From Parastagonospora avenae f. sp. tritici 18332-5 (taxonomy: Eukaryota > Ascomycota > Dothideomycetes > Pleosporales > Phaeosphaeriaceae), in NCBI GenBank assembly GCA_022559985.1, contig JAFJTR010000014.1:1-64000 (forward strand): a stretch of DNA of 64,000 nt. The letters are read 5' to 3'. Positions 11,545 through 20,857 of the stretch are shown here, piece by piece. The notes below the pieces were generated by a model that did no database searches, was not told the origin of the DNA, and was given only the letters and a program-made list of their open reading frames with translations. The first letter of the stretch is position 1, and each line of letters starts with the position of its first letter. The translations under genes were made by a program, and so were the position numbers.

Positions 11545-12570
11545 ACGATTGAAGCCACACCCGATGACGCAACGCGTGTCAGAACCATAATTCGACTTCA
11601 TAGATACCCAGCATTTGTTTGCGTTATACCCATTCCGTACGTCAGCATAGCGTGTTGGTGCGTTTTAGAGTTTTGCATGTTAGTACGATTGTAATAGATT
11701 GACGGCCGTTCGAGTGAGGGCGCGTCACATATACGGCGTGACAGCTGTGCTGGAAGAACACTCTTCGCTCCCAAAAGTTTTGTAACTTAGAAAGTAATGC
11801 ATAATAATATCGCAATCTGATTCCAGCGATACCATGTTACTTCTCTATTAGCCTCACTATGCATGATGATGCAATATGCAACGGATATAGCCGAGCCGTT
11901 TGAAGCGCGTACAGCATGCCAATGATTTCGCATGTGTGTGTACTTGCGAAAGTCCCTCACCGTGAGTCATGAGACTAGGAGAGAGTAAGACCCGGATCGC
12001 CGAATCAAACACGCAGACACCATGCGCCGCAAGTTAGCATGGCAGCTAGCGTGGCTGTGCAAACCTGTTCCCGCGCTGTCACAATCAAAAGAATGCCGAG
12101 TATCCGAGAAGCCACGAATCTTCACTCGGCTCCACCAGCCATGTGCAAGGCTTTTGCAGTTCATGTGACGTCAGCTGCAGATTCTCTGTGTTCAGCACCC
12201 GAAAGGGGCGTTGGACATGTGCATCTTTGACGGGCTTACGACAGATCGGACCGTTTGTCAGCCAATTAGACGCGAGGCGGTGCAATCTATTTCTCAAAAC
12301 CGCTTCGCGCGGAGACGCTGATGAATGCTTAGCATGCTTGGAAAGCTTGTTTACGGCAGTCGAGAGCTAGTGAATTCCGTTTAGCTCCGCCTCTGATTGC
12401 GCCTCTGCTGCCAGCCACAGCGACCAACCCTCTTCACCACCACGCCCTTTCTATCGCCGAGGCCTGAATCTGCCTCCACTATATGACTCTGCGATTCTGG
12501 CGCATTTGTCTCCTATCTTTGCGCCTGCGATACTTTGCCTTGTAGCTGCCTCACGCTTACGGGCGGGAGT
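11545..12570. other. Intergenic region, 1.0 kb
   Basis: Holds the DHA2 transporter 3' end and the upstream region of the C2-domain gene. Open frames are short and overlap on both strands. No RNA gene or repeat was recognised. Confidence 0.5.
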
Positions 12571-14445
12571 ATGTTGCGCAACCAACCGAGCGCACCCGGT
12601 GAGACTGTCGCAAACATGGCAGCGGAGAAGGACTCGAGAACGCAGAACGGCAATGCGGGCAATGCGCCGGCAGCGCAGGAAGAGAAACATGACAGCCCCG
12701 TCGGCGCAAACCAGGAGCCGCCGAAGCCGCAAAAGACCAGCACGGGCGGCAGCAAGAAGAAGGGCCCCGAGGGAGGCTTCGACGACACCCCGATCCCTCG
12801 CGCACCGCCTGGCTACACGGTCAAGTTCACCTTCCACCGCGCGAACAATCTGCCGCTCGCCGACATCAACACGCTGTCCGCCGACCCGTTCATCATGGCC
12901 GAGCTCACCACGAACCTGCCGAAGAGACACCAGGAAGACCCGCCGCTGGTCTTGCGCACGCCGACCGTGCGCCAGAACACGAATCCCGTGTGGAACTGCG
13001 AGTGGATAGTTGCAAACGTCCCCGCCTCGGGATTCAAGCTCAAGTGCCGCATCTACGACGAAGACCCCGCAGACCACGACGACCGCCTTGGCAACGTACA
13101 CGTCATATCCGGCTCCGTCAACGAGCAATGGGGCGGCATCAAGGACCAGACCTACCCCATCAAGAAGCGCATGGTCAGTAAGAGGGCCTGGCTTCTGCGC
13201 GCCATCGCCGTGTGCTTCAGAAAGGTGGAGCACATGCACGGCACGCTGAACGTGAGCGTCGAGGTCTTGGGCAGGACGCAGGATGACAACGGCGGTCGCA
13301 CATACACGATAGGCCCGCAGTTCTGGATACGGCATTACTCGCCGCTGCTGGGACGCCTGCTGGGCCAGAAGGAGCCGAACGAGCCTGGCGAGGTCTCCAA
13401 GAGGACTGGAAAACCGAAGCCCGAGAAGTACAACTTCCAGTCGAACCAGATGCAGCTGCGAGGACCAGTCCCCGAAGCCATGTACCACCGCTACGTCGAG
13501 TTCAAGCCCTTCGTCAAGTCCATGTTCACAGCCAAGGGCGTCAGGGGGTTTATACTTTCCAAGGCGCTACACCACCAGCATGCGCGAGTGTACAACTTCG
13601 ATCATGCGACCGAGTTCAAGCTTTTCCAGGAGCCTTGCAAGGAGTTTGCGCAAAAGTTCCTCGAGCTGGTGCATTTCGACCAGGGCGGCCGCATCTTCAC
13701 GTATGTCCTCACACTAGATGGCCTCTTCCGCTTCACAGAAACCGGCAAGGAGTTTGGCATTGATATGTTGTCGAAGCACACTATGCATAGCGACGTCGCA
13801 GCTTACATTGCCTTCTCGGGCGAGTTCTTCATTCGCCGGCTTAAGCATCCTAAGAATGCGCCGCCCGAGGATGGCGGCCATAACCAGAGCCACCCACCAG
13901 ATGACATTGACGATGGTCCGCCCAAGGAAGAACCGCATATCAAGGATCCCAGCCACTACGAGCTTGTCATCGACAACGACTCCGGTACCTACAGACCGAA
14001 CGCTAAACTCCTCCCACAATTGAAAGCATTCATGCAGTCAAATTTCCCAGGCCTCCACGTCAAGACGCTCGACTGCCAAGGCGACGCCGAGAAGATGGAG
14101 GCAATGAAGAACGAGCAGAGAGAAAGGAAGAAGAAGGAAGGCCAGCACATTGTCTACACGCAGATAAGCCGGAGCAGCAGTATGAGCAGTAGCGACGAGG
14201 AGGACCTGGACAGGCTGGAGAATGAGGGCTCGCTACCTGCTAGCCATTTCCGACATCAAGTGCAACGCGAAGCCAATCATAAAATGGATCAGGCCAAGTA
14301 CCACATGAAGTATTCGACACCAAAGAACAACAGTGAGGGGTGGCGAGGCAACAAGCATCCCGCACGAGCAGACGATGCAGAAGTCGCGAAATTGCGGCAA
14401 GAGGCCGGCCAAAGTGAAGCTACACCATCCCAGGCCCCGGCGTGA
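12571..14445 (+). CDS. C2-domain protein, fungal, function unknown
   Basis: Single exon, 624 aa from the ATG at 12571. A second in-frame ATG at 12616 (caaacATGg) has better context and would give 609 aa; the frame upstream of 12571 has no ATG. After a disordered Lys/Gly/Pro N-terminus comes a C2 domain (~residues 82-203). It includes HRANNLPLADINTLSADPFI and the acidic loop IYDEDPADHDDRLGNV, compatible with Ca2+/phospholipid binding. A middle region (FWIRHYSPLLGRLLGQKEP, then YVEFKPFVKSMFTAKGVRG) looks globular but is unassigned. The C-terminus is charged and low-complexity (MSSSDEEDLDRLENEG). No transmembrane segment. A cytosolic or membrane-peripheral role is inferred from the C2 domain alone. 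Confidence 0.8.
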   Translation: MLRNQPSAPGETVANMAAEKDSRTQNGNAGNAPAAQEEKHDSPVGANQEPPKPQKTSTGGSKKKGPEGGFDDTPIPRAPPGYTVKFTFHRANNLPLADINTLSADPFIMAELTTNLPKRHQEDPPLVLRTPTVRQNTNPVWNCEWIVANVPASGFKLKCRIYDEDPADHDDRLGNVHVISGSVNEQWGGIKDQTYPIKKRMVSKRAWLLRAIAVCFRKVEHMHGTLNVSVEVLGRTQDDNGGRTYTIGPQFWIRHYSPLLGRLLGQKEPNEPGEVSKRTGKPKPEKYNFQSNQMQLRGPVPEAMYHRYVEFKPFVKSMFTAKGVRGFILSKALHHQHARVYNFDHATEFKLFQEPCKEFAQKFLELVHFDQGGRIFTYVLTLDGLFRFTETGKEFGIDMLSKHTMHSDVAAYIAFSGEFFIRRLKHPKNAPPEDGGHNQSHPPDDIDDGPPKEEPHIKDPSHYELVIDNDSGTYRPNAKLLPQLKAFMQSNFPGLHVKTLDCQGDAEKMEAMKNEQRERKKKEGQHIVYTQISRSSSMSSSDEEDLDRLENEGSLPASHFRHQVQREANHKMDQAKYHMKYSTPKNNSEGWRGNKHPARADDAEVAKLRQEAGQSEATPSQAPA

Positions 14446-15043
14446 TGAGATTGCAAGCCCGAAGAGCGTCAATGTTTTCTTCTTGTCAGCTATTAGCTTT
14501 TTTCCCTTTTGTTTTGAAACCCGTTCGTCGTTCACGCTCTATATGCGTCATGTTTGCATTTGCAGTTATGGGAGGACACATACCGGACACTCTCTTTCGA
14601 GATACCCGCCATGTACTGGTTTCTATTTTCCTTGAGTTACTCGTGCATAGTCTCTGCGTATTTTACGAAGTACATTGTGTTGTTATTGTATAGTTGTAGT
14701 CGTTAATCACAGCAAGATTACGCTGTTTATCCATGGATTGATATATGCATCCTCACAACACTCTCGTGACCCGTTGCCAAGTACTCGCAGGTCAAGAAGA
14801 TCAACATAAATAGTCTCAAATGAGTCGCCTCACTTGCCCTTCCGTCCCTTGCCACCCCTGTCCGGCCGACAAGGCGCGCTAGCCTCAAGATGAGACGGAC
14901 ACCGACCGCTTTCCAAGAAGTACGTGCGTCCCCAAGAATAGTGACAAAGCAAACAACAAAACAAACTTTCTACTCCTAATGTTTAAACATTCCCATATAC
15001 CCTAAGCGCCACGAAAGAGAGGCGATAATTACACGAGGAAAAG
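14446..15043. other. Intergenic region
   Basis: 598 bp between two plus-strand genes, with the C2 gene 3' untranslated region and the NACHT gene promoter. No repeat or RNA gene seen. Confidence 0.5.
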
Positions 15044-17581
15044 ATGAAACCAATACCCGCAGTCGGGCTGTCCTCCGCGTTGGTCCAGATCATCGACTTC
15101 AGCATCAACACGTTGCGAAAAGACCACAACATCTACCAACCCGAAGACGCATCCACCACACCCGTTGAAAACGCACTCGTCCTGCAAAACATCATCAACA
15201 ACCTTTACAGACTAATCGACGCCGTCGACCAAAGCGAATTGAAAAAACTCCAGTCTGACAAGGCCGAAAAGCGCAAATCCACTAAACTCAGCGATGCGGC
15301 CCAACACCTCCTCAAACACAGTGAAGACGTCAAACTCCTCGTCGAAGGCCTAAGAGACGCGCTGATATCCGCGCAAGCTCGCGGCACGAATGACGATCCG
15401 CAATGGCAAACCGCAAGAGACGCCCTGATGAACGGCACGTGGAAGAAAAAAGACGTCACAAGCACCAAGAAGAAACTGCGCGCCCTGCGCCGCGAAATCG
15501 ACACCAGCCTGCTCCTCGCGCTGCGCCAGTACCTGGACCAATCCATGGAAACGGGCCTTCCGGTGTTTGCGAAGGACGGCTCGGATGTCCCGCTCACGCA
15601 CTGGGAGAAATGGCAGAATGATGCGCTCGACGCGATCCATGCGAACGATTGGAAACCGAGTAAGAAGAAGAACGTCGACGATTTTGCCAAGATTGTGGAC
15701 CAGCTGGTGACGGTGGAAAGAGAGGATTATTTCTGCGAGGGGGTGTTTGGGAAATTGAGGTTTGGCGAGGCGGAGGAGAGGGTGTGCGCGGTGGAGGGGC
15801 CGGCGGAGGGGAGCATGAGGTGGGTTTTTGAGGACGAGCGGATGAGTGATGAGGGCGGTTTGTTGGAGTGGTTTGGCAATGTCAGGGGCGAGAATCTGTT
15901 CTGGATACGGGGGAAGCCCGGGTGTGGCAAGACGACGCTGACGCGGCATCTATTCCGGAACAGCCAAATCTTCGACTATCTGGAAGCGTGGTCGGGCACG
16001 GCGCCAGGCATCACGGCGGCGTTTTTCTTGTGGAATGCGGGGACGGAGTTGCAGAAGAGTGGCGTGGGGTTGCTGAGGAGCATACTCTATGAGAGTCTGC
16101 AGGATATGATATATGGACCGTTGGAGCAGGATCAGGGTATTATTCAGTGGCTGTTTGCGGATCGGTGGCAGCAGTTTACAAGCTATGGGGGTGGGCTGCA
16201 TGAGTTTACGTTCAAGGAGCTGACCAAGGCGTTTGGACTCATGGTCTCGGATGTGAGCAAGAAGTTCATGTTCATGGTGGACGGGCTAGATGAGATGGAC
16301 GAGTATCCGAGCGAGCTTGTGGAAGCGATCATCAGCGCGGCGAAGAAGGATAACGTCAAGATTGTCGTGTCGAGTTGTGCGAGCCCGGATTTGGAGACAG
16401 CATTTCAAGGACGGTCAAATCTGGTGCTGGACGAGTGGACGAAGAAGGATGCGGCGTCGTACATTATGAACACGTTCGACAAGACCGAGACGTTGGTCAC
16501 TATGCGACGAAGATCCGACAACGTTGAGGAAATGAACGTCATCAACACACTAGCGGAGAAGGCGAATGGAGTCTTCCTCTGGGCAAAATTAGCCACGGAG
16601 TTTCTGATCCAAGGGGCAAAAGACGACGACACATTCACAGCCATGAGGTTCCGCGCAGGAGAACTACCAGACACACTCGAGCTCCTAGTCCCAGTCATCG
16701 TCGCAAGTATGACTCCCGAAGAGTCCGAGCAACTCTGGAAAGCCGTCACTCTACTCGAAAGCCACACCACCGCATCTCCAGGCTTACTCCCGCTCTCGTT
16801 CGCCCTCACATCCGACATGAAAGCCACCATCGCTGCAGACACCCGGCCGCTCAAAACTACCGAGTCAACAAAACGCGTGGACGATATGCGCGCCCTACAA
16901 AAAGCCTCGAAATCCCTCCTCGCCATCGTCGACACCTCATCCCCCGATGACCCCTCAATAAGAGGCAAGCCCACATCCCTAAAACTCACATACACACACC
17001 GCACAATCCGGCCTTTACTCTCCACCCTCCCCTTACCCGCCGACACAACCTTCACCTCCACCCTGCAATGGTCCCTCGCCCACCTCTGGACGCTCAAAAC
17101 CCTCTCCTCATCCTCAAACATCTGGCCCCCGCTGGCATCCTGCATGAATTCCTCGTTACTCTTCTTCTCCCAGTCATCTACAAAGACTTTCCCCCTCACA
17201 TACCTTGACGCCGCAGCCTCCACCGCCCTCGCCCTCCACCAAAAAGACCCCCTCACATCTGATCTCCCATCCTTCCCCTCCAGCCCGCTATCCACATTCC
17301 TTGACCTCGCTGTGCTACTCAACATTCACCCGTACATCGCGCTGAAAACCAAGAGCGCGGAGAAAAAAGACGTGCGGCACGCGATTGAGTTTTCGAGGGG
17401 GGTGCGGAAGAGGTGGGGACGGGGCGGGGAGGAGGGGTGGGTTGCTGGGCTAGGCAAGGAGGAACTGAGGGGGTGTTGGGAGAAGGAGAGGATGGAGGTT
17501 GATGCTATGTTGGAGTATTATGGGAAGACGGTGCGGTTTGGGAGTGCGAAGATGTGGGTGGACACGCCGGAGTGGGAGTAG
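15044..17581 (+). CDS. NACHT NTPase, NLR-like protein without C-terminal repeats
   Basis: Single exon, 845 aa. STAND proteins of this type are fungal NLR-like signal switches, often linked to non-self recognition. Residues 1-~190 form a helical Lys-rich N-terminal domain (opening AVGLSSALVQIIDFS) of the sort found in front of fungal NACHT modules. Walker A is GKPGCGKTT at 290-298. Walker B is FMFMVDGLDEMDE with the acidic pair near 413-417. An arm region with LEKANGVFLWAKL-like spacing follows (AEKANGVFLWAKLATEFLI), then a winged-helix-like part with TYTHRTIRPLL. The ankyrin, WD40 or TPR repeats that usually form the sensor are absent; the protein ends ~270 residues after the arm. Base use shifts between segments but the frame stays open. 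It could be an effector-plus-switch protein or an NLR that lost its sensor. Confidence 0.88.
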   Translation: MKPIPAVGLSSALVQIIDFSINTLRKDHNIYQPEDASTTPVENALVLQNIINNLYRLIDAVDQSELKKLQSDKAEKRKSTKLSDAAQHLLKHSEDVKLLVEGLRDALISAQARGTNDDPQWQTARDALMNGTWKKKDVTSTKKKLRALRREIDTSLLLALRQYLDQSMETGLPVFAKDGSDVPLTHWEKWQNDALDAIHANDWKPSKKKNVDDFAKIVDQLVTVEREDYFCEGVFGKLRFGEAEERVCAVEGPAEGSMRWVFEDERMSDEGGLLEWFGNVRGENLFWIRGKPGCGKTTLTRHLFRNSQIFDYLEAWSGTAPGITAAFFLWNAGTELQKSGVGLLRSILYESLQDMIYGPLEQDQGIIQWLFADRWQQFTSYGGGLHEFTFKELTKAFGLMVSDVSKKFMFMVDGLDEMDEYPSELVEAIISAAKKDNVKIVVSSCASPDLETAFQGRSNLVLDEWTKKDAASYIMNTFDKTETLVTMRRRSDNVEEMNVINTLAEKANGVFLWAKLATEFLIQGAKDDDTFTAMRFRAGELPDTLELLVPVIVASMTPEESEQLWKAVTLLESHTTASPGLLPLSFALTSDMKATIAADTRPLKTTESTKRVDDMRALQKASKSLLAIVDTSSPDDPSIRGKPTSLKLTYTHRTIRPLLSTLPLPADTTFTSTLQWSLAHLWTLKTLSSSSNIWPPLASCMNSSLLFFSQSSTKTFPLTYLDAAASTALALHQKDPLTSDLPSFPSSPLSTFLDLAVLLNIHPYIALKTKSAEKKDVRHAIEFSRGVRKRWGRGGEEGWVAGLGKEELRGCWEKERMEVDAMLEYYGKTVRFGSAKMWVDTPEWE

Positions 17582-17985
17582 GGAGAGATGTTGGAATAGT
17601 AGGGGTTGCATGCTGTGTTTGGATAGTAACGATTCGAGCTTGAAGGTTAAGTACAGCTGCGGGGATGACTTCGAGGCACCTTTTAATGGACTGATTGGCT
17701 GTTGACTTCATTCAGGCTTGTGTATGATATGCCAACTATTCTGCAATATCGGTCTGAGTACGATTATCCTGCGCGCTCACTCATATCTGATGCCAAAAAA
17801 AACGTCCTTCAAGTATCCGGATCGTCGCCGCGAGTCATCATCCCTCCCCTTTCCCCCACATCCACCAAAAAAAATCCAAAAAAAACATACAACAGAGGAG
17901 ATTCGCTAATGGTCACCCACTTAACTACTAACCCTCCGGTACGATGCTTAAATATGGCTGAGCGAACGGGAAGCCTTGCTCTCAT

Positions 17986-18060
17986 CGTCCTATGGTCGTA
18001 TGTGGAGGAAGTGACAGTGGGTGGGGATTATATTTGGAGTCTGTGCATGGATGAGCACGG
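17986..18060 (+). repeat. Dispersed repeat family A, copy 1
   Basis: Begins cgtcctatggtcgtatgtgg, then a G-rich stretch, then gggattatatttgg. Aligns over ~75 bp with copies at 20743 and 23849 in the same orientation. Most differences are C/T or A/G transitions. Confidence 0.75.
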
Positions 18061-18317
18061 CAAACACACGACGAAAACCATTAAATTAGCACTGCTTGCG
18101 CTAAGAAGTAGTACTATCAGCCTAGAGTCTACCTCAGCAATAGTCGCTCGTTCGCGGCTTGCTGCAGCACATCTCAAGGTGCTACCGGTACAGCTGGAGT
18201 ATGCTCGCTTAACTTTCGGTAATGCGCTACCTGAAAACAAGTACACCTTCCGTTAAAAGATACCTCCACATCCCGAGAGTAACAACATCAGTAGACGCTT
18301 AAGAGAAAATCATTGCA

Positions 18318-18396
18318 AGGTAGTATCCGTATCGGTTGTAACGTCGGCAGATGCCCATGAGTTGTGTACTACCTAGGTAGGTAGTGTCCGCGTCGG
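18318..18396. repeat. Imperfect 18-bp direct repeat around a palindrome
   Basis: aggtagtatccgtatcgg (18318) recurs as aggtagtgtccgcgtcgg (18379); the two differences are both A/G. Between and partly overlapping them is the perfect palindrome ctacctaggtag (18369-18380). It lies 145-220 bp upstream of the esterase ATG, so it may be a regulatory site or repeat debris. Confidence 0.5.
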
Positions 18397-18540
18397 ATAC
18401 CTTATTCCAAGGTCACGTTGAGATCGATACATACCCATGTATTTCTCCAGGTTAAATGCACAAGAAACGCACTCGGCTCTACTTCTTTGTTTTAGACCTC
18501 ACCTTTCGCGTCGGCAGCAAGCGATCCCCTTGTTGCAACC

Positions 18541-20698
18541 ATGTTCCCGTCTCAATTCTTGGCATCATTCACCATTCTGTATTTGCTCACAATCACGTCT
18601 GCGGCTCCGAGCGTATCCTCCATCGGATCCGGTTTGCAGATCTTATTGCACAATGATCTTTATGGTAATAATCCCACAAAGATCCACCAACAAGACTAAA
18701 GTCAAGCAGGGAACCAGAGTGCACGTGGTGAGGCTGTCATAGTGCTCAGGACTGCTCAGATCAAGGAAGACGCTGTGAAAGCCTGTATCGTAATCGGAGA
18801 AACTCTTTGGACGCCGACGTCCGACCCCAATTTCTTAGGCTACTTAGGCTACAAGGTTGAAAATGGAAGCGATGCGACTCCCATGGACAAACTTTGGGTC
18901 AGTTCCGGTTCCGAAAGTGTATGCAACACCATCACACCATCGGGACAAACTGGAAGCGCAGACTGCACCGCCTTGCTGCCCGCACTCTGTACACAAAGCG
19001 CTGCCTTGTCTTTCGCAAGTGTACCCGATATAAAATACCAGATTCGCGTTTCCGCTGGTGACGCTCACTACACGGGCTATCGCGACAAGCTCTCCTTCCG
19101 CTTCTTGGGTATCCGATATGGATCATACCCCGAACGCTTCACATATTCGTCGCCCCTCTCTGCCTCTGGTGAGACATCAGCACTCGAATTTGGATCTGTT
19201 TGCCGACAACGAACCGCTCTTGTTGGAAGCGAAGACTGTCTCTTTCTAAACATTTATACACCCTTCTTGCCTGCTTCAACAGGTGAGAAACTCAAGCCGG
19301 TCATGCTCTATATCCACGGCGGTGCATTTCTTAGTGGGTCCGGTTCAGATCCTGTCTTCGATGGAGGGAATCTTGCTTCAAGAGGTGATGTAGTGGTCGT
19401 GACGATCAACTACCGGTATGTGGACTCCACTGAACCTACTACGTCCTACTAATCATCAAAGACTTGGCACTTTTGGATTCCTGGTGTACGGCAACAATAC
19501 CGGCCTGAATGGCAATTATGGCATCAGTGACATGGTCACTGCATTGGAATGGGTGCAAAAGAATATCGCATCGTTTGGAGGCGACCCGAACCATGTCACT
19601 GTGTTCGGTCAGAGCGCTGGGGCTGAAGGCATTCGAGCACTTTTGCAATCACCGCCTGCCGCTGGGCTTTTCACGGCCGCGATCATGGAAAGTGATCCGA
19701 AACCACCGACTTACACGCATTATTTGACGAGGGACCAAGAAGTTGCACTCCAGACGATACCCATCTTGACGCTTTCTGGGTGTGCTAGTGGAAATGTCGA
19801 CGCTGAGGTCATCTGTCTACGCAACTATAATGCGGCCTCGTTCTTCAATCTTTCGACAATTCCCGCGAATAATCCAGTGGTCGATGGCCACTACGTCTTG
19901 TCTCCTGGAATATCCTTCAATGGCACCAGCCATGTCAACAAGGTTCCATTACTCATGGGGCACATGCGGGATGAAGGCGGTTCCGATTTGTCCAAGTGGC
20001 TCCAGACAGACAATCTTACACTCTCCCTCGCTAGTAACGGGCTACCAATCTCACCGGCCACAAAACCTAGCATATATCCTATTCCAGAGACGGACAATAT
20101 TACGACCGCCATCTGGAATGTTACCGTGCAAGTTTCGACCGAGTCGACATTTTCATGCCTCGATCAAGCGACCGCCTACGCCGCTGCAGATACTTCGACT
20201 TTCCCCGAGGTATACTACTACCAGTTCAATCGAAGCTACCAGCTCACAACATATCCAAGCGGGTTCCCGAACAAGCAACTATGCAACGCACCTATCACCC
20301 CCACCCACCCATACGGAGACCCGGATAAGGAATACTACAAATGTCATAGCGGCGAACTCTCGACCATTTTCGGTACTTGGCGGCGTCTGGGTCTTCCCGA
20401 GCGTGATGGCAATGATACCCCGTTCACGCAGGCCGTCGTCGATCGGTGGTCTTCTTTTGGGAGAACCTACAACCCCAACCCTGACCCCGCGTACCTAGTT
20501 TCAAGGGGCTACACAAATACTACGTTGGAGATTGACGCTTCTGGAGCATGGCACTCTGTCACAGCGGATAGCCAGACATTGAGACAGCTTCAATGGCCAA
20601 GTCGACAGGATTTATTCACAGGCAATGAGAGATGCAGTGCGTTGGACCTGCCACTTGATTACTTCCTGCAGCCAGTTCAGGGTACAATTATTATATAG
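18541..20698 (+). CDS. Secreted type-B carboxylesterase with lectin-like N-terminal extension
   Basis: Exons join(18541..18664,18710..19415,19462..20698), 688 aa. The small first exon supplies a signal peptide (MFPSQFLASFTILYLLTITS, then AAP), and the 45-nt intron restores DLYGNQSARGEAV. Residues ~40-150 form a Cys-containing extension (ACIVIGETLW...DKLWVSSGSESVC...LPALCTQSA) resembling a C-type lectin-like fold. The alpha/beta-hydrolase body follows: EDCLFLNIYTP, the oxyanion GGAF, GDVVVVTINYR|LGTFGF across intron 2, the nucleophile elbow GQSAG (Ser ~328) and the catalytic His in KCHSGELSTIFGT. Several N-glycosylation sites (NNT, NGT, NVT) fit secretion. It hydrolyses carboxylic esters, substrate unknown. 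Flanked on both sides by repeat family A. Confidence 0.92.
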
Positions 20699-20742
20699 TT
20701 TCATGCGTAAATAAACCGTAAACTGGAACGCCCAATTGCCGT

Positions 20743-20820
20743 CGTCCTATGGCCGTATGTGGAAGATACGGTGGTGGGTTGGGGTTATATCTGGATTTTG
20801 AGGATAAATGGCTAGACAAT
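20743..20820 (+). repeat. Dispersed repeat family A, copy 2
   Basis: Begins cgtcctatggccgtatgtgg and ends ggctagacaat. It matches copy 1 (17986) and copy 3 (23849). It starts 44 bp after the esterase stop and ends 37 bp before the stop codon of the convergent unknown gene. Confidence 0.75.
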
Positions 20821-20857
20821 GGCAGCCCTAGCTGAGGACCGGCGATGGTGGAGGTCA

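Larger units (their letters stand above)
17582..18540. other. Intergenic region with repeat remnants
   Basis: 959 bp. Contains the first copy of the ~75-bp dispersed repeat (17986-18060) and an imperfect direct repeat with a palindrome at 18318-18396. The long open frame here (17702-18256) crosses the repeat and has no domain, so I do not call it. Confidence 0.55.

Noticed and set aside
17702..18256. 184-codon ORF downstream of the NACHT gene
   Set aside because: It runs through repeat family A, has no domain and unlikely composition; probably chance reading through repeat debris.
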